Shown: positions 45,049-55,400, numbered from the stretch's first letter. The stretch: 64,000 bases of DNA from Chitinophaga sp. YR627 (GCF_900114995.1 NZ_FOUX01000001.1:2277411-2341410), one strand, 5' to 3'. Numbers and translations are program-made. Notes: generated by a model not told the origin, from the letters alone.

Positions 45049-45152
45049 TGTCATATGTATAGTTATTAAAATAAAGTTCCTCACCGGAAGAAGACATCCG
45101 GCAGTAGCTAAATAGTAGTGATTTTACTATCCTTATAAATGCATCATTGTTG

Positions 45153-45160
45153 CAAATGTA
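45153..45160 (-). promoter_or_regulatory. Candidate -7 promoter element of the COG0523 gene
   Basis: The minus strand reads TACATTTG followed by CAAC, an exact TAnnTTTG match, 105 bases upstream of the ATG. ATGCA (45139-45143) and TGCAA (45151-45155) around it form a short, weak inverted repeat that could serve as an operator. Confidence 0.45.
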
Positions 45161-45584
45161 GAGTTTTTATTTATAAAACCAAATTCCTTTGTTACATCAT
45201 TTGTTGAGCTGATGCATAAACACCATCAGGAATCGAAGGGACATAAAAAATCAAAATCACCCCTGTTGACATATTGATAATGAGCGCGTTAAAACGCCCT
45301 TCCGTTCAAAATGCGCTTAACTGACTAATTACCAGTTTAATGGGGTTTATTTCTTCCTATCAGAACGAAACTACACCGTTATTAAGCCGATATCCATCCG
45401 TTCGGGAGCGAAGAGATATCGCTATAGTGACGGTGTAATAGCGTTGTAGTTCGAATAACTGAATTGGTAATACAACAACACCAAAAACAGTCCGTAAATG
45501 ATTTGCAGACCTCAATAAAAAGTCGTAAATTATAGTAACCACGTTAAAGAGTCAGGATTGTTAACCACTAAAAAAACCGAACAT
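45161..45584. other. Divergent gap before the subtilase gene
   Basis: 424 bases between the COG0523 promoter and the subtilase start. No TAnnTTTG match towards the subtilase, no RNA gene and no believable open frame was found; a 60-codon minus-strand frame (45360-45542) shows no protein-like pattern. Confidence 0.4.
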
Positions 45585-47039
45585 ATGAAGGCCCTTTATT
45601 TTATGATGGTGAGCGTAGCGTTCGTGCTTTTTACGTCTTGCCGAAAAACTGACACTTCTTATACTGTGCTCCCTACACAAGAAGACCCGGAGGAGGTCAT
45701 TCCAAAATCAGCTATCAATGCGTTTGTGCATCAGCAATTAGCAACCTATGGTTATTTTGACTGGAAAATGGCGAGTGACACTATGGTATGGAGTGCATTA
45801 TTGCATGGGGATAGTATCCTATCGGTAGGTTATACAACAAATAGTAACGCTGAAGAAGTATTACAGCTGACAGGCCAGCAGGCGGTTTCACTACAGCCTG
45901 TACGGACAGCTACCAGTAATAAATTACATTTTTTGCAACTGCATGTCAGCAGTTATGCCACGGTGAAAGCCCTGCGTTCATCTGCCAGAATCCGCTATGC
46001 GGAACCAGTCGGATACGGTAATTATATGCGGGATGTCAATCCAAAAGATGCAGCAGTATCCTCTGATATTCTGGCATCGGGATGTGGCTATAATAATGCT
46101 AAAACGGACCTTGTCGCCGGTACGGATTATACCGTCATTTCTCCTGCAGCAAAGCTGTCCTGGAATTATGTTTACCATCGTATAGAGCAGGCATGGCAGC
46201 GCTCAACCGGACAGCACGTCAAGGTGATGATCATTGATACAGGTGTTAGTCCGCAGCAGGAAAATCTCGGCAGCGCCTTCAATCAGGGACTCTCTACCGG
46301 GCGAACTATTCAGAAACTAGGCACTTACAACAGTAGTCCCGATGATCCCTGCGGACATGGCACCAGTATGGCGGGCGTACTGGCAGGTCCAAGAGGCACG
46401 GACGGCAATACTGCGGGCATAGCGTACAACTGTGACCTGGCCATTGTACATGCAGCAGAAAACGTGGTACTGTTGTCTACGGCGGCCATTAACGGTGTTA
46501 CGAATGCCTATGTGCAGGGAGCAGATGATCCTGCAGTAAAGATCATCAGTATGAGCATGGGCACGCTGTTCAGTTCCGGGCAGATAAAAGATGCCCTGTC
46601 ATATGCATATAGTAAACAGAAACTGCTATTCTGTGCGGCTGGTACGTCTACTTCTTTCTTTGCCGGTTTTGTAGGCGTTATCTTCCCGGCCAATCAGCCA
46701 CAGGTAGTGGCAGTCACCGGTATGAAAGACAACCTGAAAGACAGGTGCGATAATTGTCATACCGGCAGCAAAGTAGACTTTGCCATCGTAATGCAAAAAT
46801 CATCCGGCAGGAATCCGCTTAGTATTGCGATGAGCGGAGATGCGCCTTCCACTGTTGGCGGTTCATCCGTAGCTACTGCCGGCTGTGCAGCTATAGCGGC
46901 GCTGGTATGGAGTAAATATCCTGCTTATCCGAGGGATAGCATTATCGCCAGAATGGCGAGAGCCTCCGGATTTGCCAATAGCAGAAGCAGTAAATTCGGA
47001 TGGGGTATTATCAATGCAGATGCTGCCGTAGGTTACTGA
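45585..47039 (+). CDS. S8 subtilase-like lipoprotein
   Basis: 484 residues from the ATG at 45585 (MKALYFMMVSVAFVLFTSCR); an earlier in-frame ATG at 45558 lacks a clean signal. The lipobox cysteine (FTSC) anchors it to a membrane. A propeptide-like region precedes the S8 domain, whose triad is present: D (VMIIDTGVSP), H (DPCGHGTSMAG) and S (VGGSSVATAG). Numbered from 45558 these are D227, H267 and S437. The oxyanion-hole motif usually read AAGN is AAGT here (LLFCAAGTSTS), losing the asparagine. Activity may thus be low or the role may be binding. It ends one base before the convergent LytTR regulator gene. Substrate unknown. Confidence 0.88.
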   Translation: MKALYFMMVSVAFVLFTSCRKTDTSYTVLPTQEDPEEVIPKSAINAFVHQQLATYGYFDWKMASDTMVWSALLHGDSILSVGYTTNSNAEEVLQLTGQQAVSLQPVRTATSNKLHFLQLHVSSYATVKALRSSARIRYAEPVGYGNYMRDVNPKDAAVSSDILASGCGYNNAKTDLVAGTDYTVISPAAKLSWNYVYHRIEQAWQRSTGQHVKVMIIDTGVSPQQENLGSAFNQGLSTGRTIQKLGTYNSSPDDPCGHGTSMAGVLAGPRGTDGNTAGIAYNCDLAIVHAAENVVLLSTAAINGVTNAYVQGADDPAVKIISMSMGTLFSSGQIKDALSYAYSKQKLLFCAAGTSTSFFAGFVGVIFPANQPQVVAVTGMKDNLKDRCDNCHTGSKVDFAIVMQKSSGRNPLSIAMSGDAPSTVGGSSVATAGCAAIAALVWSKYPAYPRDSIIARMARASGFANSRSSKFGWGIINADAAVGY

Positions 47040-47747
47040 TCATCTTTTAAGGATCCTGTTCTGCAGTATCCTTTCCATGATCTCTTCCTTCTGATAACGG
47101 GACACAGGCACCTGATATCCGCCCAGCAGCAATACATTCCCTTCTATAGCGTCTATTTTGTCAATAGCCGCTATGTAGGATTTATGCGGCTGTATAAACT
47201 TATCTGCCGGCAGATGTTCCTGGAGCATTTTCAGCGTGAGGTGTGTGATCATCTTCTTCTGCTTCGTATGGATGGTAATATAATTTTCCATGCCTTCGGC
47301 GAACAGGATCTCTTCTACCAGGACCCTTTCCAGCTTGCTGTCTACTTTAATAAAAAAGTAGTCTTCCCTGGGTTTTACCTGTTCCTGTAGATTAAAATAA
47401 TCAAAGGCTTTATTGGCTGCCCGCAGGAAGCGGTCCAGCGAAATGGGTTTTAGTAAATAATCCAGTACTTCCAGTTCATATCCCTGCATCGCATACTTCT
47501 CATATGCGGTGGTGAATATTACTTTCGGTGGATGAGCCAGCGTTTTCAATAAGTCTATTCCGGACAGATAAGGCATTTCTATATCCAGGAATAAGAGATC
47601 AACCTGTTCCTTCTTTAGGAAGGTGTTGAGTTCGACGGCGCTTTCGCATACCGCTACTAATTCCAGGAAATCTATCTGACTGATATAGCCTTGTAATCCT
47701 TTTCTTGCATAGGGCTCATCATCTGTGATGACGCATCTGATCTTCAT
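47040..47747 (-). CDS. LytTR response regulator
   Basis: 235 residues: a receiver domain (about 1-120) with the acidic pocket CVITDDEPYARKG, phospho-acceptor D55 (LLFLDIEMPYLSGIDLLK) and TTAYEKYAMQGYELEVLDYLLKPISLDRF, then a LytTR DNA-binding domain (about 135-233: LVEEILFAEGMENYITIHTKQKKMITHLTLKMLQEHL, FIQPHKSYIAAIDKIDAIEGN). It overlaps the upstream sensor kinase gene by 29 bases, so the two are translationally coupled and form one two-component system. Targets are unknown; the acyltransferase and adhesin genes are on the same strand further upstream. Confidence 0.95.
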   Translation of the reverse strand: MKIRCVITDDEPYARKGLQGYISQIDFLELVAVCESAVELNTFLKKEQVDLLFLDIEMPYLSGIDLLKTLAHPPKVIFTTAYEKYAMQGYELEVLDYLLKPISLDRFLRAANKAFDYFNLQEQVKPREDYFFIKVDSKLERVLVEEILFAEGMENYITIHTKQKKMITHLTLKMLQEHLPADKFIQPHKSYIAAIDKIDAIEGNVLLLGGYQVPVSRYQKEEIMERILQNRILKR

Positions 47748-48807
47748 CTTCTTCCGTTGTTACAGTTTGATAAGCAACCGGTTCCGGTTGTATGGACAAT
47801 GCAGCTTTAAATGTACGTTCCGTTTTGCTGATATCAAAGGTATGTTTCCCTGGATACAACAGCTGTAAACGTCTTTTCAGATTCTCCAATCCGATCCCAC
47901 CGGCGCGGGAGGTCATTGTTATTTTCGGTATGGCATTCTCCACAATAAAGTGGATGGTATTTTTATCCAGCGTAGCGGTGATATTGATCCAGTACTCCCC
48001 TCCTACGTATTTGAAGGCATTTTCCACCAGCGGAAACAGCAACAGTGGGTACACCTCCTGGTCATATAACTCCGGATCAAACTGTACATTTAGCACCAGT
48101 TTGTCTGAAGCTCTCACTTTCTGCAGATTGATAAAACTATGCAGGTATTGTATTTCATGACGGATGGAAACGGTCTGCTGCTGATCATACAACTGATAAC
48201 GCAGCAGTTCGGAAAACTGCTCAACACTCTTCTTAGCGGCGCTTACATCTTCATCCATCTGGAAATAGATCGTATTCAGTGCATTGAAAATAAAATGCGG
48301 ATGCAGTTGTGACTTGAGGAATTTAAGCTCGGCCTGTAGCTGATCATTCATGACTTCCTGTAGTTTGACCTTATTACTGACATACGCCTGCAGGAAATAG
48401 TTGGTCCTGCTTACACCATAGTAGATCAGGGAGTAAAGCAGCGGTATCAGATTGATATCAGCCACGTCATACCATTGCAAGCCATCATCTGTCAGCGCCG
48501 CCCAGGGCATTAATGTAACATTCTGGAATATGAGTGTTGCCAGTGAAACGATCGCCAGTTCCTTCAGCATTCGCTTTCGGTAATTGTCTTCATTACTCCA
48601 ATGTTCATCAAAATACCTGTACAGTCTGTGATGTATGGCGAGTAACAGATACCCTGACAGGAAAGAAAGTGAGAATTCCCATCCGTTCAAGTAAAACGGA
48701 CGTTCCCAGAACTTCATCCCTGTCACAGTATCCAGCAATAGCCGGATACTGAGATAGGTGGTCAGGCCATAAAGGCCGGGAAAAATATATTTACGGAAAG
48801 TATTCAT
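47719..48807 (-). CDS. LytS-type sensor histidine kinase
   Basis: 362 residues. Four membrane spans fill about residues 8-135 (IFPGLYGLTTYLSIRLLL, FSLSFLSGYLLLAIHH, ELAIVSLATLIFQNVTLM, LIPLLYSLIYYGV). A His_kinase (PF06580-type) module follows, with the phospho-acceptor H169 in QLHPHFIFNALNTIYFQM, and an HATPase with NAFKYVGG (N box) and GGIGLENLKRRLQLLYPG (G box). This is the Bacteroidota LytS/YehU-like kinase class, with no extra sensor domain, so the signal is likely sensed in or near the membrane. It pairs with the overlapping LytTR regulator gene. Confidence 0.94.
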   Translation of the reverse strand: MNTFRKYIFPGLYGLTTYLSIRLLLDTVTGMKFWERPFYLNGWEFSLSFLSGYLLLAIHHRLYRYFDEHWSNEDNYRKRMLKELAIVSLATLIFQNVTLMPWAALTDDGLQWYDVADINLIPLLYSLIYYGVSRTNYFLQAYVSNKVKLQEVMNDQLQAELKFLKSQLHPHFIFNALNTIYFQMDEDVSAAKKSVEQFSELLRYQLYDQQQTVSIRHEIQYLHSFINLQKVRASDKLVLNVQFDPELYDQEVYPLLLFPLVENAFKYVGGEYWINITATLDKNTIHFIVENAIPKITMTSRAGGIGLENLKRRLQLLYPGKHTFDISKTERTFKAALSIQPEPVAYQTVTTEEDEDQMRHHR

Positions 48808-48828
48808 CAGTTTATTTCGGTTGAGATA

Positions 48829-50046
48829 TTAAGAGGCTGATAATAATACCTGCTCATCCTGCATCACCGGCTCTTCCTTTTGTTTTGTTTTCTTTCTGGC
48901 GGGTTTCATACCAAACAGAAAACGGGTGATATTATATGGGCGGATCAACAGATGATAAATGCTCATAGACGATATAAAAGTCGTAATCACGATGAATATA
49001 TACTTCGCACCGATGGTATCTGTTGTCTTTACTACATAAAATGCCAGTATGACGATGATTGTCTGATGCAATATATAAAAAGGATAGACAGCCTGATTAA
49101 TATAGTTCAGGGATGCATGCGGTTTATTCAGGTATTTTTTGCCATAACCAACCAGCGCGAATACCCATGCCCATCCACAGAGTGCCCTCAGCGCCAGGAA
49201 CGCATAAGTACGCGGGTCCTGTTTCCAGTTACTGAGAACGTTCCAGGGCTCGATATCATTCCAGCGGAAATAATTGATTGTCACAATAGAAAGGAAAGCC
49301 ATCAGGAAAGCGAAGCGTCTGTTTCGCTCCAGACTATCCATCAAAGCAGGTTGCGTTATGCAGATAAACCCTGGTATTAAGAAGCAGAGCCAGTAGAAGA
49401 AATAACACCAGTCATGCACCAGGTCGTTTGTTGCAGGGAATTGCAGGGTTAATGCGGCATATATGATCATACCAGGTAAGGCGAGCAGATAGACACGTTT
49501 GCCTTTAGCCAGCCATAACAGCCGGTCGCGGAAGCCCTGTGCTCTGGGAGAGACCATCCAGACGAACAGCGGGGCGCAGATAATATCATAAATCAGCAGG
49601 TAAACGACAAACCAGAGGTGATGCCAGCTAAGGTTTCCTTTGGGATAAGCGCCAGAAGTGAACATTTCGCCATAAAACTGCCAGAAGTTGCCGGTATAAC
49701 CCTGTGTCACTCTTTCCAGGTAGACCTGTGGTGGCACAATAACCAATATGGCCAGTAAAACAGGAATCAGCAGTCTCCTGGTGCGCAGTGCGACAAAGCC
49801 CCCACCCGATCTGTTCTGCAACATGAAGTAGCTGACCGTGCCGGAAATGAAAAACAACAGGGGCATGCGGAAAAGATGCATAAAGTGGACCAGCTCCAGG
49901 AAGAGATTGCTGGTTTCTTTATTACGGATATGCCAGTCCAGTTCCGCCCCAAAAGGCATGGAGGAATGGAAGATAAGTACGCCAAAGATGGCCAGAATAC
50001 GTAGCCAGTCGAGATATGCCTGTCTGGAGGAAGCGATTGTTTGCAT
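48829..50046 (-). CDS. Acyltransferase-3 family membrane protein
   Basis: 405 residues with about ten membrane spans, of the acyltransferase-3/MdoC class: YLDWLRILAIFGVLIFHSSMPFG (with the conserved first-helix H and R positions), VHFMHLFRMPLLFFISGTVSYF, SWHHLWFVVYLLIYDII, and YPFYILHQTIIVILAFYVV near the end. Members move acetyl, succinyl or similar groups from the cytoplasm onto surface glycans or lipids. Which glycan is not evident. The gene lies 21 bases upstream of the LytS kinase gene on the same strand, so the three may be one operon; the regulators could control or report on surface modification, which is inferred. Confidence 0.88.
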   Translation of the reverse strand: MQTIASSRQAYLDWLRILAIFGVLIFHSSMPFGAELDWHIRNKETSNLFLELVHFMHLFRMPLLFFISGTVSYFMLQNRSGGGFVALRTRRLLIPVLLAILVIVPPQVYLERVTQGYTGNFWQFYGEMFTSGAYPKGNLSWHHLWFVVYLLIYDIICAPLFVWMVSPRAQGFRDRLLWLAKGKRVYLLALPGMIIYAALTLQFPATNDLVHDWCYFFYWLCFLIPGFICITQPALMDSLERNRRFAFLMAFLSIVTINYFRWNDIEPWNVLSNWKQDPRTYAFLALRALCGWAWVFALVGYGKKYLNKPHASLNYINQAVYPFYILHQTIIVILAFYVVKTTDTIGAKYIFIVITTFISSMSIYHLLIRPYNITRFLFGMKPARKKTKQKEEPVMQDEQVLLSAS

Positions 50047-50134
50047 AGCAGGGGATTTTTATGCTAAAGTATCCCTGCCGGGAGAGGCGTTCAATTTTCT
50101 TTGACCTATGGCACAGATTTACGGGTCAATAGCA

Positions 50135-51550
50135 TTATTGCCTTCCCATAGCGGGGTAAATCCTCCAGAAAATATAGATATCGTCATTTCCCCGCCTATC
50201 AGAGCTAAAATAGCCCTTATTCCCATTTGCCTCTATCAGTACCCCAAAATCGTTTTTAGTGCTGTTAAAGGGCGCTCCTTCGTTCCTGGGGGCAGACAAG
50301 GGCTTATATGCAGAATCCAGGTTGACGCTGAAGATATCCAGTCCACCCAATCCCGGCCATTTATCAGACGAGAAATAGAGACGTCCTGCCGGGTCTATGT
50401 AAGGAAACATCTCATTGCCACTGGTATTGACCAATGGGCCGGCATTGATGGGCGGTCCCCAGCTGTTACCCGATTTACGGCAGTAATAGATATCCTTACC
50501 TCCGGCGCCACCGGGCATATCCGAAGTGAAGAAAAGTACATCTCCGTTGGGATGCAGGGCGGGTTGTCCGACGTTATAGTCTTTATTATTATGGGGAAAT
50601 GCGGGCTGTGGTATCCAGTCTCCGTAACGCATGACGTAGGTCTGCAGACGTAATCTGGACACATCCCCCTTCCCTTTTGAAGGTTCATTATAGGTCACGA
50701 TGATACTGTCCCAGTTACGGCTGAAACTTACCGGTCCTTCATGGTAACGTTTATTCAGTTTTGTATTAAAGGGAGCGATCATTTCTCTTGACAACTGGTT
50801 AGGGACAGCAACGAAGGTGGCTTGCGGATTAGCAGATACTTTTTTACTATCCCAGCTGCTTTCTGTACGGCTGTCTACATTCCGGAGATCTTTGGAGGCG
50901 TAACTGAGCACCTGTTCGAGTTCTTTGGTCCGCAGACCAGCATCTTTCACCCTGGCGGTATCTACAACACGGTATAAGGTAAGAAAGTCGCCGCCTGTCC
51001 AGGCATTGGTTTCCCGGAAGACCTTATTACGGGGTCTGTCAGATACGAATACCAGACCGGCGCCGTAGGTTACCGGACAAAAATCCGCATAACCACTATT
51101 GATGTTGAGGAGGGCCGTCTGCCAGTTGACAGAATCGGCCAGCAAAGCGTTTAGTCCCCCTTCATACAGACCGACTGTACTTTCCAGCTGAGGGTCAGGT
51201 TTGACGCTATTCACCCATTTGAACTGGGTAGCAGCTGCCTTATACTGACCATCCATTGCCAGTAACTGACCATAGCGGTAACGGTAGGCTGTATCAGTAA
51301 CGTGACTGCTCAGCAGTTTATCATACCAGAATAGTGCTTTGGTGTATTGTTGCGTCTTATCATAACTGTCTGCCAGTTTAGCAATAGACGCTGCTGACAG
51401 TGAATCTCTCTTCATACTTTCCTGATAATATCCGATTGCTTCTGTGTAACGCATACCGTCATAGGCCCGTTCAGCACTTTTCAACTGGGCATATCCTTTG
51501 GAAAATATCAAGCTGAGAAACAAAACTGTCAGCAAACGCATATATCTCAT
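50135..51550 (-). CDS. TPR/PD40 surface-assembly protein lacking an OmpA domain
   Basis: 471 residues from the ATG at 51550 (MRYMRLLTVLFLSLIFSKGYAQ signal peptide); earlier starts overlap the PorP/SprF gene. Tetratricopeptide-like repeats (about 25-130: AYDGMRYTEAIGYYQESMKRDSLSAA, YTKALFWYDKLL) are followed by WD40-like PD40 strands (about 150-465: GAGLVFVSDRPRNKVF, GQPALHPNGDVLFFTSDMPGGAGGKDIYYC, NEMFPYIDPAGRLYFSSDKWPGLGGLDIFSV, NKGYFSSDRRGNDDIYIF). Relatives beside PorP/SprF genes usually go on into an OmpA peptidoglycan-binding domain; this one stops soon after the last PD40 blade. It is the third gene of the adhesin operon, 11 bases after PorP/SprF. Confidence 0.85.
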   Translation of the reverse strand: MRYMRLLTVLFLSLIFSKGYAQLKSAERAYDGMRYTEAIGYYQESMKRDSLSAASIAKLADSYDKTQQYTKALFWYDKLLSSHVTDTAYRYRYGQLLAMDGQYKAAATQFKWVNSVKPDPQLESTVGLYEGGLNALLADSVNWQTALLNINSGYADFCPVTYGAGLVFVSDRPRNKVFRETNAWTGGDFLTLYRVVDTARVKDAGLRTKELEQVLSYASKDLRNVDSRTESSWDSKKVSANPQATFVAVPNQLSREMIAPFNTKLNKRYHEGPVSFSRNWDSIIVTYNEPSKGKGDVSRLRLQTYVMRYGDWIPQPAFPHNNKDYNVGQPALHPNGDVLFFTSDMPGGAGGKDIYYCRKSGNSWGPPINAGPLVNTSGNEMFPYIDPAGRLYFSSDKWPGLGGLDIFSVNLDSAYKPLSAPRNEGAPFNSTKNDFGVLIEANGNKGYFSSDRRGNDDIYIFWRIYPAMGRQ

Positions 51551-51561
51551 TCTGTTGTTTT

Positions 51562-52488
51562 TTAAAAATAGCGGGGAGAAAGTACGCGGCCTTTTTCCCA
51601 TCCGAATTCATAACGTAACATGATCTCGTGTGTACCCTGGTTGTACTTTACCAGTTTGGAGACGGTATGATCGTATGCATAACCCAGTCTGAACTGGTCA
51701 TTTATCTGTACTTCTGCCAGCCCGCAGATCGCATCACCTGTGCGATATGAGGCGCCAACAGAGATCACATCTCTGATCCAGAGGTTTGCATTGATATCCA
51801 CCTGTACAGGGGCGCCCCGTACTGCCTTTACCAGTGTGGAAGGTTTCAGTTTGAGGTCTTCATTGAGATCAAACACATATCCGGCGATGAAAAAGAAGTG
51901 CATATACTTCTTGGCCACCACATCTGCGCGGTAGTAAACGGCATCCTTGCGCAGATAGCTTTTCACCAGGTTGGGAATCGAGAACCCCGCATAGAACCTG
52001 TCCGTGTTATAATAGATACCGGCGCCAAAACAAGGCAGTAAGACATTGATGTTCTGCACGAAGGCCTGATCATCTTCATCGATGAGATCTACTTTGGTCA
52101 GATCAGCTTTAAAATTACTAAGCCCACCCTGCAGACCGATGGCCAGGGAGCCTTCATTTTCAAAACGGATACGGTATGCGTAGGTGGCATAGAAGCCGGT
52201 GGTACGCATGATCCCTATTTTGTCATTAAAGGCCTGGATACCTAAACCGACCTTGTTATCGCGGGTAGCCATATCAAAGGCAAACGTGGAAGTTTCCGGT
52301 GCACCGTCAATTCCTACCCACTGACGACGGTAGAGCGCTGTAGCACTTAATACGCCACGACTACCGGCATAGGCCGGGTTGACCCCCATCATGTTGAACA
52401 TATACTGGGAGTACATCGCATCCTGTTGGGCCCTGACATCAGCAAGGCCCAGGATGAGACACGTTATTACGGCAAGAACTTGTTTCAT
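51562..52488 (-). CDS. PorP/SprF-family T9SS membrane protein
   Basis: 308 residues: a signal peptide (MKQVLAVITCLILGLADVRA), the PorP/SprF start motif QQDAMYSQYMFNMMGVNPAYAGSRGVLSATALYRRQWVGIDGAPET, then an outer-membrane beta-barrel with repeated strand/turn patterns (GLGIQAFNDKIGIMRTTGFYATYAYRI, LAIGLQGGLSNFKADL, FGAGIYYNTDRFYAGFSIPNLV) ending in MLRYEFGWEKG. In Flavobacterium, SprF is needed to put the SprB adhesin on the cell surface. Here the ATG lies two bases after the stop of the giant adhesin gene, so it is very likely that adhesin's own export/anchoring partner. Confidence 0.95.
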   Translation of the reverse strand: MKQVLAVITCLILGLADVRAQQDAMYSQYMFNMMGVNPAYAGSRGVLSATALYRRQWVGIDGAPETSTFAFDMATRDNKVGLGIQAFNDKIGIMRTTGFYATYAYRIRFENEGSLAIGLQGGLSNFKADLTKVDLIDEDDQAFVQNINVLLPCFGAGIYYNTDRFYAGFSIPNLVKSYLRKDAVYYRADVVAKKYMHFFFIAGYVFDLNEDLKLKPSTLVKAVRGAPVQVDINANLWIRDVISVGASYRTGDAICGLAEVQINDQFRLGYAYDHTVSKLVKYNQGTHEIMLRYEFGWEKGRVLSPRYF

Positions 52489-52490
52489 AA

Positions 52491-55400
52491 TTAACGTATT
52501 ACTGTGATATAATTAACAAACCGCTCGGAATCATTCACAATTACAATGATGTAATAAGTGCCATCCGGTATATTCTCTCCGAAGTGCAGACCGAGGTTGC
52601 ATCGGCCATCCCACTCGTTGTTATAGTTTGCGTTCCTGTAGACCACATTACCCCAACGGTTGTATACTTCGAGACTGATCCTGTCATTGCCAGCGTTACC
52701 GATCACAAACCTGTCGTTCTTACCATCGCCATTTGGAGAGAAGCCTTGTGGTATGCGGATCTTAGTTGGATTCAGCGTTACCGGTGTTGCTTCATTTTCA
52801 GAAGGATCAGCGTTACCGTCAGGATCTGCATTGAGACCGTTGGTCGATACATCTGTCACCGCTGTATTGGTTGATGCGGATGTTCCACTTGCCGTTGCGC
52901 TGTTGTTGAATGTGCCGAACTGTTTATGTGCATTTACGTTCACGCTGAATCTGATCGTATCGCTTGCGCCTATTGCCAGGGTGCTACCATCACCGAGCAA
53001 TGTGCTGATGGTGCTACCATTGTATTGGTTGTTTGGTCTCAGACCACCTGTAGTTACAACACCACCGGAGATTGTGAATGTATGCGGTGATGGGAATGTA
53101 TTCTGCAGGTTATCTTCTACCTGTACACTGTTCAATACTTCGTTACCCAGGTTCGTCACTACGAATGTGTAGGTCACTGTATAGTTACCATTGATTTCCA
53201 GTACAGGTTCAGCTGCAGCTTTCGCTATACCGATCACTGGTCTGTCATTCGGACCGGACACATTGAAGATCACGATACCGGTGTCACAGAGACTTGGCGT
53301 ACCATTATCACAAACTCTGTAGATCAGGCTGTCTGTTCCGGAGAAGTCTGTGTTTGGTGAGTATTCGAAGCTACCGTCGGCGTTCAGGGTGATCACACCA
53401 TGAGTGGTGGCTTTGATCAGGCTGACTGTCATCGGATCACCATCCGGATCACTGATCACTGGTTTCACGCTACCAGCAACCGGTGTATTGATCTCTACGC
53501 GGATGATTTCCAGGTTCGCTACCGGCGGATCATTCTGAGGTATGATGGTAATTTTCAGGACAGCGGTGTCACAACGTGATGGATTACCATTATCACATAC
53601 CTGATAGATCACACTGTCTGCGCCATTATAGTTCGTATTTGGCGTGTAAGAGAATGTACCATCTGCGTTAAGGACGATCGTACCATTTACCGGACCTGTT
53701 ACAACACTTGCTGTCAGGGCGCCACCTTCAGGATCGGTATCATTTGTCAGGACATTACCTGTTGCTACCTCATCTTCGTTAATGGTTACTGCATCGTCCG
53801 TTGCGATCGGTGCTTCATTACCAGGTATCACGGTGATCCTGATAATGGCGGTATCACAGAGGTTGTCCGTATCACAGATCCTGTATACCATACTATCGAG
53901 ACCTTCGTAATCCGGATTTGGCGTGTAAGTGAATGTACCGTCTGCATTGAATACAACTGTACCATTTACCGGTGGTGTAACCAGTGTTGCAGTCAGTTTA
54001 TCACCATCAGGATCGTAGTCATTCGCCAGAGCATTACCATCTGTCGGCGTATCTTCTACTACTGTCAGGTAATCAGCTTCCGCTATTGGCGCATCGTATC
54101 CAGGTACAACCGTGATAATAATCAGCGCTGTGTCACAGAGACCTGGTGTGCCATTGTCACATACGCTGTAGGTCACGGTATCCATGCCATTGTAGTTTGC
54201 ATTCGGCGTATATGTGAAGCTACCATCAGCGTTGAGGACAATCGTACCATGGGCAGGACCTGTCACCACACCTGCACTCAGATCAGCATTTTCCGGATCG
54301 CTGTCGTTGGTCAGTACATTGCCGGTTTGTGGCTGATCTTCTGTTACTGTGATGACATCATTTACAGCGACAGGTGCATCATTTACAGCGATGATATTGA
54401 ATCTCACAATAGCCGTATCACACAGTGCAGGTGTACCATTATCACAGATCCTGTAGATCATACTATCGGCGCCATTAAAGTTTGCGTTTGGCGTGTAGGT
54501 AAAGCTACCGTCTGCATTGAGGACAACTGTACCATTTACTGGTGCGGTTATCAGACTTGCGGTCAGCGGATCACCATCAGGATCGCTATCGTTTATCATG
54601 ACATTACCCGTAGCAGGTTCATCTTCCAACAGATCTACAGCATCATCTACCGCTATTGGTTTATCGTTGACAGGCGTTACGGTGATTCTCAGGATCGCTG
54701 TGTCACACAGGCCTGGTGTACCGTTGTCACATACGCGGTAGATTACGCTATCCAGACCACTGTAGTTTGCATTTGGTGTGTATGTGAAGCTGCCGTCGGC
54801 GTTCAGCACGATTGTTCCATTTACTGGTGCAGTTACCAGGCTAGCAGTAAGAGCGTCTCCTTCCGGATCGCTGTCGTTTGTCAATACATTACCGGTGCCG
54901 CTCTGGTCTTCTATCACTGTCAGTTGATCATCTACAGCTATTGGTGCATCGTTTACCGGAGTAACGGTGATGCGCAGGATCGCTGTGTCACACAGACCTG
55001 GAGTGCCATCGTCACAGATACGGTATACCAGGCTATCCAGTCCGTTGTAGTTCACATTTGGTGTGTATGTGAAGCTACCGTCGGCGTTCAGTACGACTGA
55101 GCCGTTTACAGGACCTGTTACCAGGCTTGCAGTCAGGGCGTCACCATCCGGGTCACTGTCGTTGGTCAGGACATTGCCGGTGCCGGTCTGGTCTTCTATC
55201 ACTGTCAATTGATCATCTACTGCTACTGGTGCATCGTTAGCCGCGGTAATAGTGAATCTTACAACCGCTGTATCACAGAGGCTTGGTGTACCATTGTCAC
55301 AGATTTGGTAGATGAGGCTATCCAGACCATTGTAGTTAGCGTTTGGTGTGTATGTGAAGCTACCGTCGGCGTTCAGCACGATTGTTCCATTTACTGGGGC

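Noticed and set aside
50108..50653. 181-codon plus-strand frame opposite the TPR/PD40 gene
   Set aside because: Fully antisense to a well-supported gene and without any protein-family pattern.
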